A DNA stretch of 64,000 nt. Source: Glutamicibacter arilaitensis Re117. GTDB lineage: Bacteria > Actinomycetota > Actinomycetes > Actinomycetales > Micrococcaceae. The notes under the pieces were generated by a model. It saw nothing but the letters and a program-made list of their open reading frames with translations, did not search any database and was not told where the DNA came from. Positions 49,446 to 57,915 of the stretch are shown here, piece by piece. The position numbers and the translations under genes are program-made. The stretch lies in contig NC_014550.1 in NCBI RefSeq assembly GCF_000197735.1, positions 2,046,001 through 2,110,000 on the forward strand, written 5' to 3'. Each line of letters starts with the position of its first letter. Within the stretch, counting starts at the first letter, position 1.

Positions 49446-49634
49446 CTACTCTTGCTTCTCCCCCGTTTCGGAATGATAGGTCTGCGGAGGAAAATCAATA
49501 TTCTTTTGCATGGGAACAGCTGCGCGTCGACGCTGTTCGGTGAAATACTTCAGTTGGTGTTCCGCGCTGAGCTCAAGATGATGCTTCTGGGCTGGGCCTT
49601 TCGCCCCATCAGCTGGCGAGTGTCCATCGGTCAT
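49446..49634 (-). CDS. Small hypothetical protein (62 residues)
   Basis: A 62-residue hydrophilic protein starting MTDGHSPADGAKGPAQKHH, with a HQLKYFTEQRRRAAVP core and an acidic end. GAAGGG lies about eight bases before the ATG, and it is followed directly by the shared terminator of valS. No family recognised; no signal or membrane segment. Placement and ribosome site support it, but the short length leaves room for chance. Confidence 0.5.
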   Translation of the reverse strand: MTDGHSPADGAKGPAQKHHLELSAEHQLKYFTEQRRRAAVPMQKNIDFPPQTYHSETGEKQE

Positions 49635-49703
49635 CTTCTATTCCCTTCGTTCAATGTCAACGGCTAAATCCCCATCGATGTCCAACCGTTAACATTTCAA
49701 CGC

Positions 49704-50711
49704 CTAGTTCTGTGCGGTCTGGTATGCCTGCTGGATCACTGAGCCCCAGTATGGACCGAACATGGTATCGCGAACTGAGCTGTAGCCGAAGCTATTGACG
49801 GAGTTCTGGTATCCATCCGAGCCGCTGCCCAAGAACCATGGGCCGCCCGAGGAACCGCCGGTCATGTTGCATGGAATGCCCTGGGACTGGGTCTGGCCGA
49901 ATGGATCATCGCTGGCATAGCCCTTGCATGACTGCAGCGTCTGTCCATTGAACGGGGAAGCTGCTGGATAGCCATATGCGGTGTAGTACTGGCCGCGTGC
50001 CTGGTTAAAGGCAACACCCGAAGCGCCGACAGCGTCACTCAGAGTCGAACCGCCGCTGGTGCCAACGACTGCGAATCCGGTGTCGTAAGTGATGTCACCG
50101 CCGTTTGACCACTCGGTGGGTGCTACCAGCTCGGTGGCTGCGAAGGTACCGTATGGAGCGTTGCCGTTCTCATAGGCTGGGGCGAATACCCAACGGGTAG
50201 CGAATGATCCTGGACCTTCATTCAAGCAGTGTCCTGCGGTCGAGACCGTTGATTCATTTGCTGAGACCACTGAGTTGCCGGAGCAAACGTAGTCAGAGCC
50301 ACCGAGGGTGAAGAAGACCTTTCCAATATGAGAAACCGGAGATTCCTGGGTTGCGCGGGTCTTGCCGCCCTTCGTCTGAGCTTTCTTGGCTGCGGCAGCG
50401 TCTGCCTTGTGCCCGGCAACCTTTGCTGGCTTTCCAGCTTCTACCTTGGCGGCAGAGCCTGACTTTCCAGCCACGAGTGAATCTGCGTTCTTTGCGGCCT
50501 TCATCCGTTCCGGAGTCCAGTATTCGACTGCTGATTCAGCTTTCTGTTCCGAGATGGTGATTGACTCGATGTCGCCACCACTGGTCGTCGGCGCTGCCGA
50601 GGCCATTGGTGCCACGCTGAGCATCAGTGCGCCGGCAAGAACCGCTGCGCTTGCCAGCTTGCGACGTCCCTTGCCTTTGGACGAATCCGTAATTAGAGAA
50701 CGAATTTGCAC
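49704..50711 (-). CDS. Secreted trypsin-like serine protease
   Basis: A 335-residue secreted protease. An N-terminal signal peptide (basic SSKGKGRRK, then hydrophobic LASAAVLAGALMLSVAP, cleavage near residue 39 at ASA) is followed by an Ala/Lys-rich propeptide to about residue 125. The catalytic triad is visible as H161 in STAGHC, D210 in YDTGFAVV and S288 in TGGSSGGPW. It resembles V8/glutamyl-endopeptidase-type proteases. The GTG start has AAGGAG seven bases upstream. An IS1595-type element sits about 155 bases before the start and may affect its promoter. Confidence 0.9.
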   Translation of the reverse strand: MQIRSLITDSSKGKGRRKLASAAVLAGALMLSVAPMASAAPTTSGGDIESITISEQKAESAVEYWTPERMKAAKNADSLVAGKSGSAAKVEAGKPAKVAGHKADAAAAKKAQTKGGKTRATQESPVSHIGKVFFTLGGSDYVCSGNSVVSANESTVSTAGHCLNEGPGSFATRWVFAPAYENGNAPYGTFAATELVAPTEWSNGGDITYDTGFAVVGTSGGSTLSDAVGASGVAFNQARGQYYTAYGYPAASPFNGQTLQSCKGYASDDPFGQTQSQGIPCNMTGGSSGGPWFLGSGSDGYQNSVNSFGYSSVRDTMFGPYWGSVIQQAYQTAQN

Positions 50712-50859
50712 GATTTAACTCCTTGTCCAGTGGCTTCTTTGCCACTATCGATGGGGGTGTTGTTGCACTCGTGGAAAATAGTCAAACACACACTTCAAGC
50801 ATTTTCCATAGGAATATTTCCCTCCGTAAATGCCAACCACCACTACCAACGTTCTGTAT
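50712..50859. other. Promoter region of the protease
   Basis: The 148 bases between the protease start and the IS1595 target duplication hold no gene. They should contain the protease promoter unless it lies beyond the insertion. Confidence 0.3.
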
Positions 50860-50867
50860 TTTCTGAA
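50860..50867. repeat. Left target duplication of the IS1595 element
   Basis: TTTCTGAA, identical to 52085-52092 on the far side of the element. Confidence 0.88.
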
Positions 50868-52084
50868 AAGGGGTATCCATTTAGTGGCCGAAGGAAAAAC
50901 GCTATTCTAGCGTTGCCCGAGGTGATCGCCACGGCCGCTCCGAGGACTCCCGCTCCATCGACCCGGGCAGGGCCTGCGGTCCGGAAACACCGCGAGGATG
51001 AACCGCCTTCGGCTCCGGCTTGCGCACCAGGTTCCGATAGGTCACTGGACCTCGCTTCACTGCGCGCTCGAGCAAGCGCATGAACACAAGTCCCCGATGG
51101 GTACTGTGCCTACGGTTGAACCGAAAAACGAACTCATCCAGATACTCCTGCAAGTGCCCCACGCTGCCCGAGCCCTGGTAAGTCCCTTCGATCATCCTTT
51201 TCACCAACGCAAACAATCGGTGCACTGCCGGCAGCGAAGCATGCGCTTCAAGCCCTGATTTCCAGACACTCACCGGTTCATGCGCATACCCTTCCACCGC
51301 GTTTCCATATCCCCTCCACCCGTCAGAAACAATCGTGGAGCCAGGAGCAATATTCGCGGCGATGAACTCACGCAACGATGCAGCCGAAGCATCAGGGATG
51401 ATCGCCAACCGCGCTCGCCCCCACCCATCATCTGCAATTTCAATCGCGCCCGCCACCAGAGTCTTTCCTGCCGCACCACGTCCTGTGCGACCAGGGCGAT
51501 GGCCACCGAAGAAACTTTCATCGACTTCGACCCGCCCAGAGAGCAACGAGCTGTCTTGCGTGCTCATGACACTACGCAACTTGCCCAGCATGCTCCAGGC
51601 AGTCTGATACGAAGATATTGGCAGCACACGGTGCAGATGCGCCGCGCAGACTCCGCTCTTTCCTGCGGTCATCAACCACGCGGTTTGGAACCACACAGTC
51701 AGCGGCGTGCGGGTCTTGTCGAAGATGGTGCCAGCGGTAGCAGAGAAGCGGTACCAGCACTTCTTACAGCGAAAGCGATTATCAGGCTCGTTGTTCACGA
51801 ACGCGCTAAGGCATCGAGGGCAACAGATCCCCTCCGGCCAGCGTAGCCACTGCAAGTAGTCCACGCAGGATTCATCGTCGGAAAACCAAGCAAGCAGCTG
51901 GGCAAGATCTGCCGGGTAGTCCCGCCCGGCCAGCGGTCGGTTTCCTGTCGATTCAGGGGTAGGCTGAGTCATGACGAACACCCCTCCACGGTGTGTAGTC
52001 CATGCTCCCGACTGTTGACGCAGCGCGGGAGTTTCTTAGCTTCTGATCGTACTCCTGATATCGGCCACTAAATGGATACCCCTT
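50868..52084 (-). mobile_element. IS1595-family insertion sequence
   Basis: A complete 1217-base element. The 24-base terminal inverted repeats (50868-50891 and 52061-52084, both beginning AAGGGGTATCC) are exact, and an 8-base direct repeat TTTCTGAA flanks it (50860-50867 and 52085-52092), the target-duplication length known for IS1595. One intact transposase gene fills it. Both signs point to a recent insertion. Confidence 0.93.
50902..51972 (-). CDS. IS1595 family transposase
   Basis: A 356-residue transposase. An N-terminal zinc ribbon CPRC...CKKC with KCWYRFSATAGTIFDKTRTPL is followed by the ISXO2-like DDE domain: VEVDESFFGGHRPGR (first D and E), TIVSDGWRGY (second D) and a later E in FVFRFNRRHS region. 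It is full length with no frameshift, so it may be active. GGAGG lies about ten bases before the ATG at 51972; a GTG three codons earlier is too near the site. Confidence 0.93.
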   Translation of the reverse strand: MTQPTPESTGNRPLAGRDYPADLAQLLAWFSDDESCVDYLQWLRWPEGICCPRCLSAFVNNEPDNRFRCKKCWYRFSATAGTIFDKTRTPLTVWFQTAWLMTAGKSGVCAAHLHRVLPISSYQTAWSMLGKLRSVMSTQDSSLLSGRVEVDESFFGGHRPGRTGRGAAGKTLVAGAIEIADDGWGRARLAIIPDASAASLREFIAANIAPGSTIVSDGWRGYGNAVEGYAHEPVSVWKSGLEAHASLPAVHRLFALVKRMIEGTYQGSGSVGHLQEYLDEFVFRFNRRHSTHRGLVFMRLLERAVKRGPVTYRNLVRKPEPKAVHPRGVSGPQALPGSMERESSERPWRSPRATLE

Positions 52085-52394
52085 TTTCTGAAATAAAACG
52101 ACTCTGTTTCAGATACTTCATCGAGTTCGACTCCATGGTTGACCCCACCTGGAAATCACGCATAGCTCTTGGTGAATTTAATTCGACCCCGGAATCTCTT
52201 GTGATTGTGCTCACTAGGTACTCTTGAAGAACCGGATTGAGCGGTGGGATCCGCTACGGCAAAATTATGAAACAGAACCTTCGGTAACACACACTTTTTC
52301 GGTGGCAGAGGATGCACAGAACAAGGAGAAAATCGGTGGGAATTAGGCTTTAAAATCGAGCTTATTCACCACCGAGCTTTGGGAGAGCTTTCCA
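52085..52394. other. Decayed spacer between two insertion sequences
   Basis: Begins with the right IS1595 target copy (52085-52092) and ends with the left ISL3 target copy (52387-52394). One frame reads WKSRIALGEFNSTPES before a stop at 52226-52228, similar in look to leucine-rich-variant repeat units; another frame from 52271 runs into the ISL3 insertion. No start codon or ribosome site is convincing, so this is treated as gene debris. Confidence 0.45.
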
Positions 52395-52400
52395 GGCTCT

Positions 52401-53708
52401 TCAGGATTGAGGGTGTAAACGCCGTCTAAACCCACCGGTCTCCAACAACGACCGGGCGATATAGTGCGCCAGATTCTTGAACCCCAACGCGATACCTCGC
52501 AGATGCTCCAACCTGCCATTCAAAGCCTCGGTAGGACCATTCGAACTACCAATATGATCAAAGTACGCGAGAATGTCCGTCTTCCTCCTGCGCAGGGTGC
52601 CGCCGAGCTTTTTCAGCTCCGGCAACCCTTTCGGTACCTTCGTGCCAACTTCGTTGATCAGTTGCTCCAAGGCCCACCGTCCGACCTCGGGCTTCGGTTG
52701 CCGGTAGGCATCCACCATCTTCTGATACACGCTCCAGACCAATTGAACCGGCTCATACTCCGGCTCCTTGAACAGGTCTTCAAGCTTGGTCTTCTGCTTT
52801 TCCGTAGCCAAGGATAGTCCCGTGGTCAGCGTTCGCCTGCACTTGTAAAGCGGGTCATCCTTGCGTCCTCGACGCCCATGTTGCTCACGTTGAATCCGTT
52901 GCCGGGTCTGGTCCAGCGCCTCGGAACCTAGTTTGACTACATGGAATGGATCCAACACCTCCACCGCGTGGGGTAGCTCCTCGACGGCAGCTGTTTTGAA
53001 GCCGGTGAAACCGTCCATTGCGACGACTTCAATGCCCTGTTTCCATTGTTCTTCTTGATCAGCCAGCCAGGTTTTGAATACAGCTTTGGATCTTCCAGGG
53101 ACCATGTCGATCAGTCGTGCGGTACCGGTGCCGTCACGCACCGCGGTGAGGTCCACAATCACGGTGACGTATTTGTCGCCGGTTCGGGTATGCCGCCAAA
53201 CATGTTCATCGACTCCCAGCACTTTGACCCCGTCGAAGCGGGTTGGATCATCAATCAGTAAGCGTTGACCTTCAGCCAGCACAGCCTCATTGGCGGTATT
53301 CCAGGTGACGCCGAGGCCTTCGGCAATTCGGGAGACTGACAAGTGGTGGCAGACCAGTCCAACCAGCGCCCAGCGTAGCCCGGTCCTGCTGATTTTCTGG
53401 CGTGGCGCTACTGCTTGGGACAGCTCTTCACGCCAGACTCGTTGGCAATTGGCGCAACGGTAGCGGCGGTGTTTGATGACTAGGACAGTGGGACGCCAGC
53501 CCAATGGTTCGTGGGCGAGGCGGCGGGTGACGGTATCGCGTGGAATGCCTGCTGCTCCGCAGGTTTGGCACCAAGGGATCGGGTTGGTGACGTGGCAGAG
53601 GATTTCGGCTTTCGCTGCGCTCAGGTGTTGCCCGATTGCGGTCAGTCCCAAGCCGTCAAGATTGGTGAAAGTGGTGAGGTCTGGTGCGGTGAAGGTAGGA
53701 TTGAGCAA
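52401..53708 (-). CDS. ISL3 family transposase
   Basis: A 435-residue transposase with an N-terminal zinc-binding HTH part (CQTCGAAG and CANCQRVW) and a DDE core: VLGVDEHVWR, VVAMDGFTGFKTA and a later catalytic E in GPTEALNGRLEHLRGIA. Length and motifs match ISL3/IS1096-like enzymes. It starts with TTG at 53708 without a clear ribosome site, next to a strong hairpin that may limit its expression. No frameshift is seen. Confidence 0.93.
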   Translation of the reverse strand: MLNPTFTAPDLTTFTNLDGLGLTAIGQHLSAAKAEILCHVTNPIPWCQTCGAAGIPRDTVTRRLAHEPLGWRPTVLVIKHRRYRCANCQRVWREELSQAVAPRQKISRTGLRWALVGLVCHHLSVSRIAEGLGVTWNTANEAVLAEGQRLLIDDPTRFDGVKVLGVDEHVWRHTRTGDKYVTVIVDLTAVRDGTGTARLIDMVPGRSKAVFKTWLADQEEQWKQGIEVVAMDGFTGFKTAAVEELPHAVEVLDPFHVVKLGSEALDQTRQRIQREQHGRRGRKDDPLYKCRRTLTTGLSLATEKQKTKLEDLFKEPEYEPVQLVWSVYQKMVDAYRQPKPEVGRWALEQLINEVGTKVPKGLPELKKLGGTLRRRKTDILAYFDHIGSSNGPTEALNGRLEHLRGIALGFKNLAHYIARSLLETGGFRRRLHPQS

Positions 53709-53709
53709 C

Positions 53710-53773
53710 GTCGAGGTCTTTCGAAAATGGCTAGTGTGGTAACTTCCATTCTTCTGGAAGACCTCGACTTTTT
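53710..53773 (+). terminator. Hairpin terminator inside the ISL3 end
   Basis: GTCGAGGTCTT (53710-53720) and AAGACCTCGAC (53758-53768) are exact arms, followed on + by TTTTT. It would stop outside transcription from reaching the transposase region on + and, on minus, put a stable stem in front of the transposase start. Confidence 0.65.
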
Positions 53774-54021
53774 CGTGCTCGGCGACATGCCCGGGAATCG
53801 GGGTGTTGGTTTCAGGTGGTTACACTCTTATTCCTGAAGAGCCGCTTTCCAGAGACATTGTGCTCCACTGTTTTTTTGCCTGGCTAAGAACTGATGTCCG
53901 ACAAGATTATGAGGATTCGATTGAACCCGTGGAGTATTCGACAACTGTGCCGAGGCTGTTAGAGCTGTCTGAGCGTCTGGCCGGGAGTCTCAATACAGAC
54001 AAGGCAATCCCGAAGCTTTAA

Positions 54022-54250
54022 GTACAACAACGTGCGAACACCATGACTGCGCCAGTTTGCAAAGTATGTTCGTCGGTCAGTCGAAGTGGCGTCCAGAAAC
54101 AGTAGACGCATAATACGCTGGCATAGCCGATCGAAAAAGGACTAAGCGGAAACCTAGAAGCTGCTCCCCCGGTAAACTGCGGTCGGCTGCTTAAAGTACA
54201 AGGACGCCACCTCATATTGAGCTGACGTCCTTGAAAGTTTGAAATTCCGC
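54022..54250. other. Intergenic region with terminator
   Basis: No gene is seen. On the minus strand CAAGGACG (54233..54226) and CGTCCTTG (54206..54199), with an inner CTCA/TGAG stem, make a hairpin followed by TACTTTAAG, a likely terminator for the Rv2466c-like gene. Confidence 0.5.
54199..54233 (-). terminator. Terminator of the Rv2466c-like gene
   Basis: Two-step hairpin of outer arms CAAGGACG/CGTCCTTG and an inner CTCAATATGAG stem, with a weak T-tract. Confidence 0.6.
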
Positions 54251-54859
54251 TTAGTCGAAAACAGGGCTCTCGGAGCGAGTGCGCTTCATCTCGAAGAAGT
54301 ATGGGAAAGAGGCGAGCTGAGCTGCAGCGTCAAACATCTTTCCAGCGTCTTCGCCAGTTGGAACGCGAGTGATGACCGGACCGAAGAAAGCAACCCCGTC
54401 GACAGCAACGATCGGCGTACCGACATCCTGTCCAACCTTGTTGATCCCCACTTCGTGGCTAGCACGCAGAGCTTCATCGTTGGCATCGGTATGGGCGGCT
54501 TCAGCAAGTTCAGCCGGCAGGCCTACCTTTTCCAAGGCCTTAGCGACAACTTCGTCGCGGTCTTCAATCTTCTCGTAGTGGAAGAGTTCACCCATAGCGG
54601 TGTAAAGACTGTCCTTGACTTCATCACCATGCTCTTGGGCGGCCTTGATGATCACGCGAACCGGACCCCAAGAAGAATCCATCGAGGCACGGTAGTCCTC
54701 CGGCAAATCCCTACCCTCGTTGAGCATCGACAAGCTCATGACATTCCAGGTCACGTCAATGTCGCGAACCTTTTCTACTTCCTTGATCCAACGGCTCGTC
54801 GCCCAGGCGAATGGGCAGATCGGATCAAACCAAAAGTCGACGTGCTGACGCTCAGCCAT
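54251..54859 (-). CDS. Mycothiol-linked nitroreductase family protein (Rv2466c-like)
   Basis: A 202-residue DsbA-fold protein very similar along its length to M. tuberculosis Rv2466c as I recall it: [74 protein letters not shown] and a [10 protein letters not shown] ending. Rv2466c has a CPWC active site; here it is CPFA, so the resolving cysteine is an alanine and only a monothiol remains. Family members reduce nitro compounds or disulfides with mycothiol. It lies 45 bases downstream of clpX. Confidence 0.85.
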   Translation of the reverse strand: MAERQHVDFWFDPICPFAWATSRWIKEVEKVRDIDVTWNVMSLSMLNEGRDLPEDYRASMDSSWGPVRVIIKAAQEHGDEVKDSLYTAMGELFHYEKIEDRDEVVAKALEKVGLPAELAEAAHTDANDEALRASHEVGINKVGQDVGTPIVAVDGVAFFGPVITRVPTGEDAGKMFDAAAQLASFPYFFEMKRTRSESPVFD

Positions 54860-54904
54860 GAAATACCAGCTTTCTTTCGAACAGTTATTAATGTCTTGGG
54901 GGTG

Positions 54905-56197
54905 CTATGCGGACTTCTTGTCGCGTTTAGCCACCATCGCGTGCGAGAGCAGGGTTGGTACCTCACGATCGATCACGGTTGCTCGGGTAATGACTACCTC
55001 AGCAACATCGTCACGACTTGGCAAGTCGAACATGACTCCGCCTAGCGTTTCTTCGAGAATCGAGCGCAGACCACGGGCACCGGTCTCACGTGCAATGGCA
55101 AGTTCTGCAATTGCTTCCAGCGCAGATTGGTCGAAGCTCAATGCCACGCCATCCATCTGGAACATCTTCTGGTACTGCTTGAGCAGAGCATTCTTTGGTT
55201 CGGTCAGAACGCGAACCAACGCATCCTTGTCCAAGTGCTCTACCGTGGTGATAACCGGCAAGCGACCAATAAATTCTGGGATTAGGCCGAACTTAAGCAA
55301 GTCTTCAGGACGCACATCCGAATAGGAAGCGGTCGCAGACTTCAGTGCGGTCAGAGGAGCGCCGAAGCCGATGCCTTTTTGTCCTGCTCGGGAAGAGATG
55401 ATTTCTTCCAACCCAGCAAAGGCGCCAGCAACAATGAACAGGATGTTAGTGGTGTCGAGCTGAATGAAATCCTGATGAGGATGCTTGCGTCCACCCTGAG
55501 GTGGTACTGCGGCGACGGTACCTTCGAGAATCTTCAGCAGAGCCTGCTGAACGCCTTCACCGGAAACGTCTCGGGTGATCGAAGGGTTCTCGCTCTTGCG
55601 CGAAATCTTGTCGATCTCGTCAATGTAAATAATGCCAGTTTCGGCCTTCTTGACATCATAGTCAGCAGCCTGGAGCAGCTTGAGGAGGATATTTTCAACG
55701 TCCTCACCCACGTACCCAGCTTCTGTCAGGCTCGTAGCATCGGCGACTGCGAACGGAACGTTCAGCTTCTTCGCCAGCGACTGCGCCAGGTATGTCTTAC
55801 CGCAACCGGTAGGCCCGATGAGCATGATGTTGGACTTCGAGACTTCCACATCATCTAGTGGATCTTCGTTAGTCAGTGCGGCAACAGGACCATGGTCCTG
55901 GTTCCCGTGGATACGCTTGTAATGGTTATAGACAGCGACAGAGAGCGCACGCTTGGCGTTCTCCTGACCGATGACGTATTCCTGCAGCGAATCAAAGATT
56001 TCTCGTGGCTTGGCCAGGGAGAACTCTTCATGAACCTGCTCTTCAGCAAACTCTTCGGCAATGATTTCATTGCAAAGTTCGATGCATTCAGTACAAATGT
56101 AGACACCATGGCCTGCAATTAGCTTCTTAACCTGCTTTTGGCTCTTCCCGCAGAAAGAGCATTTCAACAGATCCGAGCCTTCACCCATGCGTCCCAT
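54905..56197 (-). CDS. clpX: ATP-dependent protease ATP-binding subunit ClpX
   Basis: A 430-residue ClpX. The N-terminal zinc finger is CSFCGKSQ...CTEC; the AAA+ part has Walker A GPTGCGKT, pore loop GYVGED, Walker [11 protein letters not shown], sensor [10 protein letters not shown] and arginine-finger region [10 protein letters not shown]. An IGF-type loop that docks to ClpP is near GQKGIGFGA. It unfolds tagged proteins for ClpP. GGGAG lies nine bases before the ATG. It follows clpP2 after 167 bases with a large stem-loop. Confidence 0.97.
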   Translation of the reverse strand: MGRMGEGSDLLKCSFCGKSQKQVKKLIAGHGVYICTECIELCNEIIAEEFAEEQVHEEFSLAKPREIFDSLQEYVIGQENAKRALSVAVYNHYKRIHGNQDHGPVAALTNEDPLDDVEVSKSNIMLIGPTGCGKTYLAQSLAKKLNVPFAVADATSLTEAGYVGEDVENILLKLLQAADYDVKKAETGIIYIDEIDKISRKSENPSITRDVSGEGVQQALLKILEGTVAAVPPQGGRKHPHQDFIQLDTTNILFIVAGAFAGLEEIISSRAGQKGIGFGAPLTALKSATASYSDVRPEDLLKFGLIPEFIGRLPVITTVEHLDKDALVRVLTEPKNALLKQYQKMFQMDGVALSFDQSALEAIAELAIARETGARGLRSILEETLGGVMFDLPSRDDVAEVVITRATVIDREVPTLLSHAMVAKRDKKSA

Positions 56198-56274
56198 CGC
56201 ACCATTCTCCCGTTTACTTGAGTAGCTGTGGACTTACTCAATTCTAGGCTAGTAGTCCCCCAAATTAGATGAAT

Positions 56275-56338
56275 ATGGCGGTTTACCTGTGTTGCGCCCT
56301 TTGTCTATCGACAGAGCGTCACTTAGGCAAACCGCCAT
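56275..56338 (-). promoter_or_regulatory. 64-base stem-loop between clpP2 and clpX
   Basis: Outer arms ATGGCGGTTT and AAACCGCCAT (56275-56284 and 56329-56338) are exact and extended by a CC/GG pair beyond a bulge; an inner CTTTGTC-TATC-GACAGAG stem has one G:U. No T-tract follows. It may attenuate or process the clp transcript. Confidence 0.5.
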
Positions 56339-56364
56339 TCATCATGGATTATTCCAAGTATGCG

Positions 56365-57024
56365 CTAGCTTCCCAGCTGAGCTCGGTTCAGCTTGCGAGG
56401 AGTCAATACCTCGTCAACGATGCCGTACACCTTGGCTTCGCTAGCAGTCATGAACAAGTCACGCTCAACGTCGTCACGAACCTTCTCAACGTCCTGGCCG
56501 GAGTGGGACGCAATGGTTTCTTCCAACCAACTACGCATGCGCATAACTTCTTCAGCCTGGATCTGCAGGTCAGTCGCGGTACCGCGTTCGCCTCCACCCA
56601 TCGCTGGCTGGTGGATCAGTACACGCGCGTTCGGCAGAGCCAAGCGCTTGCCAGGGGTACCGGCTGCGAGCAATACTGCTGCAGCCGAGGCGGCCTGGCC
56701 GAGGCAAACGGTCTGGACCTCTGGACGGATGAACTGAATCGTGTCGTAGATTGCAGTCATCGCGGTGAAGGAACCACCCGGCGAGTTGATGTACAAGGTG
56801 ACATCGCGCTCTGGATCCATCGATTCCAAGACCAGCAGCTGGGCCATTACGTCATCAGCCGATGCGTCATCAACCTGAGCGCCGAGGAAGATAATGCGAT
56901 CCTCGAACAGCTTTGCGTAAGGGTCCTGGCGCTTGAAACCGTATGGTGTGCGCTCTTCGAACTGTGGCAGGATGTAGCGAGCCGACGGCATCTGGCCGCT
57001 AACGGCTTCCGGATTGAAGTTCAT
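56365..57024 (-). CDS. clpP2: ATP-dependent Clp protease proteolytic subunit 2
   Basis: A 219-residue ClpP. Catalytic serine is in GQAASAAAVLL, histidine in VLIHQPAMGGG and aspartate in VERDLFMTASEAKVYGIVD. The unusual AASAAA around the serine and the PYGFKRQDPYAKLFEDRIIFLG start fit the ClpP2 paralogue of actinobacteria, which forms mixed ClpP1-ClpP2 rings. Its ATG lies 47 bases after the clpP1 stop, so both come from one transcript. Confidence 0.95.
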   Translation of the reverse strand: MNFNPEAVSGQMPSARYILPQFEERTPYGFKRQDPYAKLFEDRIIFLGAQVDDASADDVMAQLLVLESMDPERDVTLYINSPGGSFTAMTAIYDTIQFIRPEVQTVCLGQAASAAAVLLAAGTPGKRLALPNARVLIHQPAMGGGERGTATDLQIQAEEVMRMRSWLEETIASHSGQDVEKVRDDVERDLFMTASEAKVYGIVDEVLTPRKLNRAQLGS

Positions 57025-57071
57025 GGTTTTCTCCTAGGACAAATCTTTGGGTAACAAGCGGTGCGGTGCGA

Positions 57072-57692
<621 letters not shown>

Positions 57693-57818
57693 GTTCTCTA
57701 CCTCTTCCAAACGTGTAGATCAGTTTCTGGAATCTCTATTTCTAATCCCATAGCTGCAACTGGTTACTTTGAGATTACTTACTTCAAGTCATTCATGGGA
57801 CGTTTCATGCCCCTGTTT

Positions 57819-57829
57819 CGCTCACGGCG
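57819..57829 (-). promoter_or_regulatory. ClgR-like box upstream of clpP1
   Basis: CGCTCACGGCG (+ strand) fits the core CGC-Y-N-A-N-R-GCG reported for the ClgR activator of actinobacterial clp genes, about 127 bases before the clpP1 start. Flanking positions agree only in part. Confidence 0.45.
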
Positions 57830-57851
57830 CATGATGCACGCCCGGAGCGAA

Positions 57852-57896
57852 CAAAAATAGCCATCGGCAGCTTGTTTTACACAAGCGGCCGATGGC
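57852..57896 (-). terminator. Terminator of tig
   Basis: GCCATCGGCCGCTTGT and ACAAGCTGCCGATGGC pair (one mismatch) around GTAAA and lead into TATTTTTGTT on the minus strand. Confidence 0.92.
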
Positions 57897-57915
57897 CATC
57901 AGAGTTTAGTGAAGA

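Larger units (their letters stand above)
52395..53843 (-). mobile_element. ISL3-family insertion sequence
   Basis: A complete 1449-base element. Terminal inverted repeats of about 23 bases (20 matching) begin GGCTCTTCAGGA at both ends (52395 and 53843), and the 8-base target GCTTTCCA is duplicated exactly at 52387-52394 and 53844-53851, as expected for ISL3. It contains one intact transposase gene and an internal hairpin near its right end. Confidence 0.94.
52271..54021 (+). pseudogene. Reading frame interrupted by ISL3
   Basis: If the ISL3 element and one copy of its 8-base target duplication are removed, the frame from 52271 joins that ending at 54021 without a shift, giving 97 codons. The joined protein contains ELIHHRALGELSRDIVLHCF and a C-terminal LLELSERLAGSLNTDKAIPK. 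No start codon is present in the left part, so the gene was already 5' truncated or starts in a different frame. I recognise no family. Confidence 0.45.

Noticed and set aside
50706..52228. A frame that stays open across the IS1595 insertion if the element is removed
   Set aside because: It overlaps the protease start region, has no ribosome site and no recognisable N-terminal part; probably chance apart from the debris after 52085.
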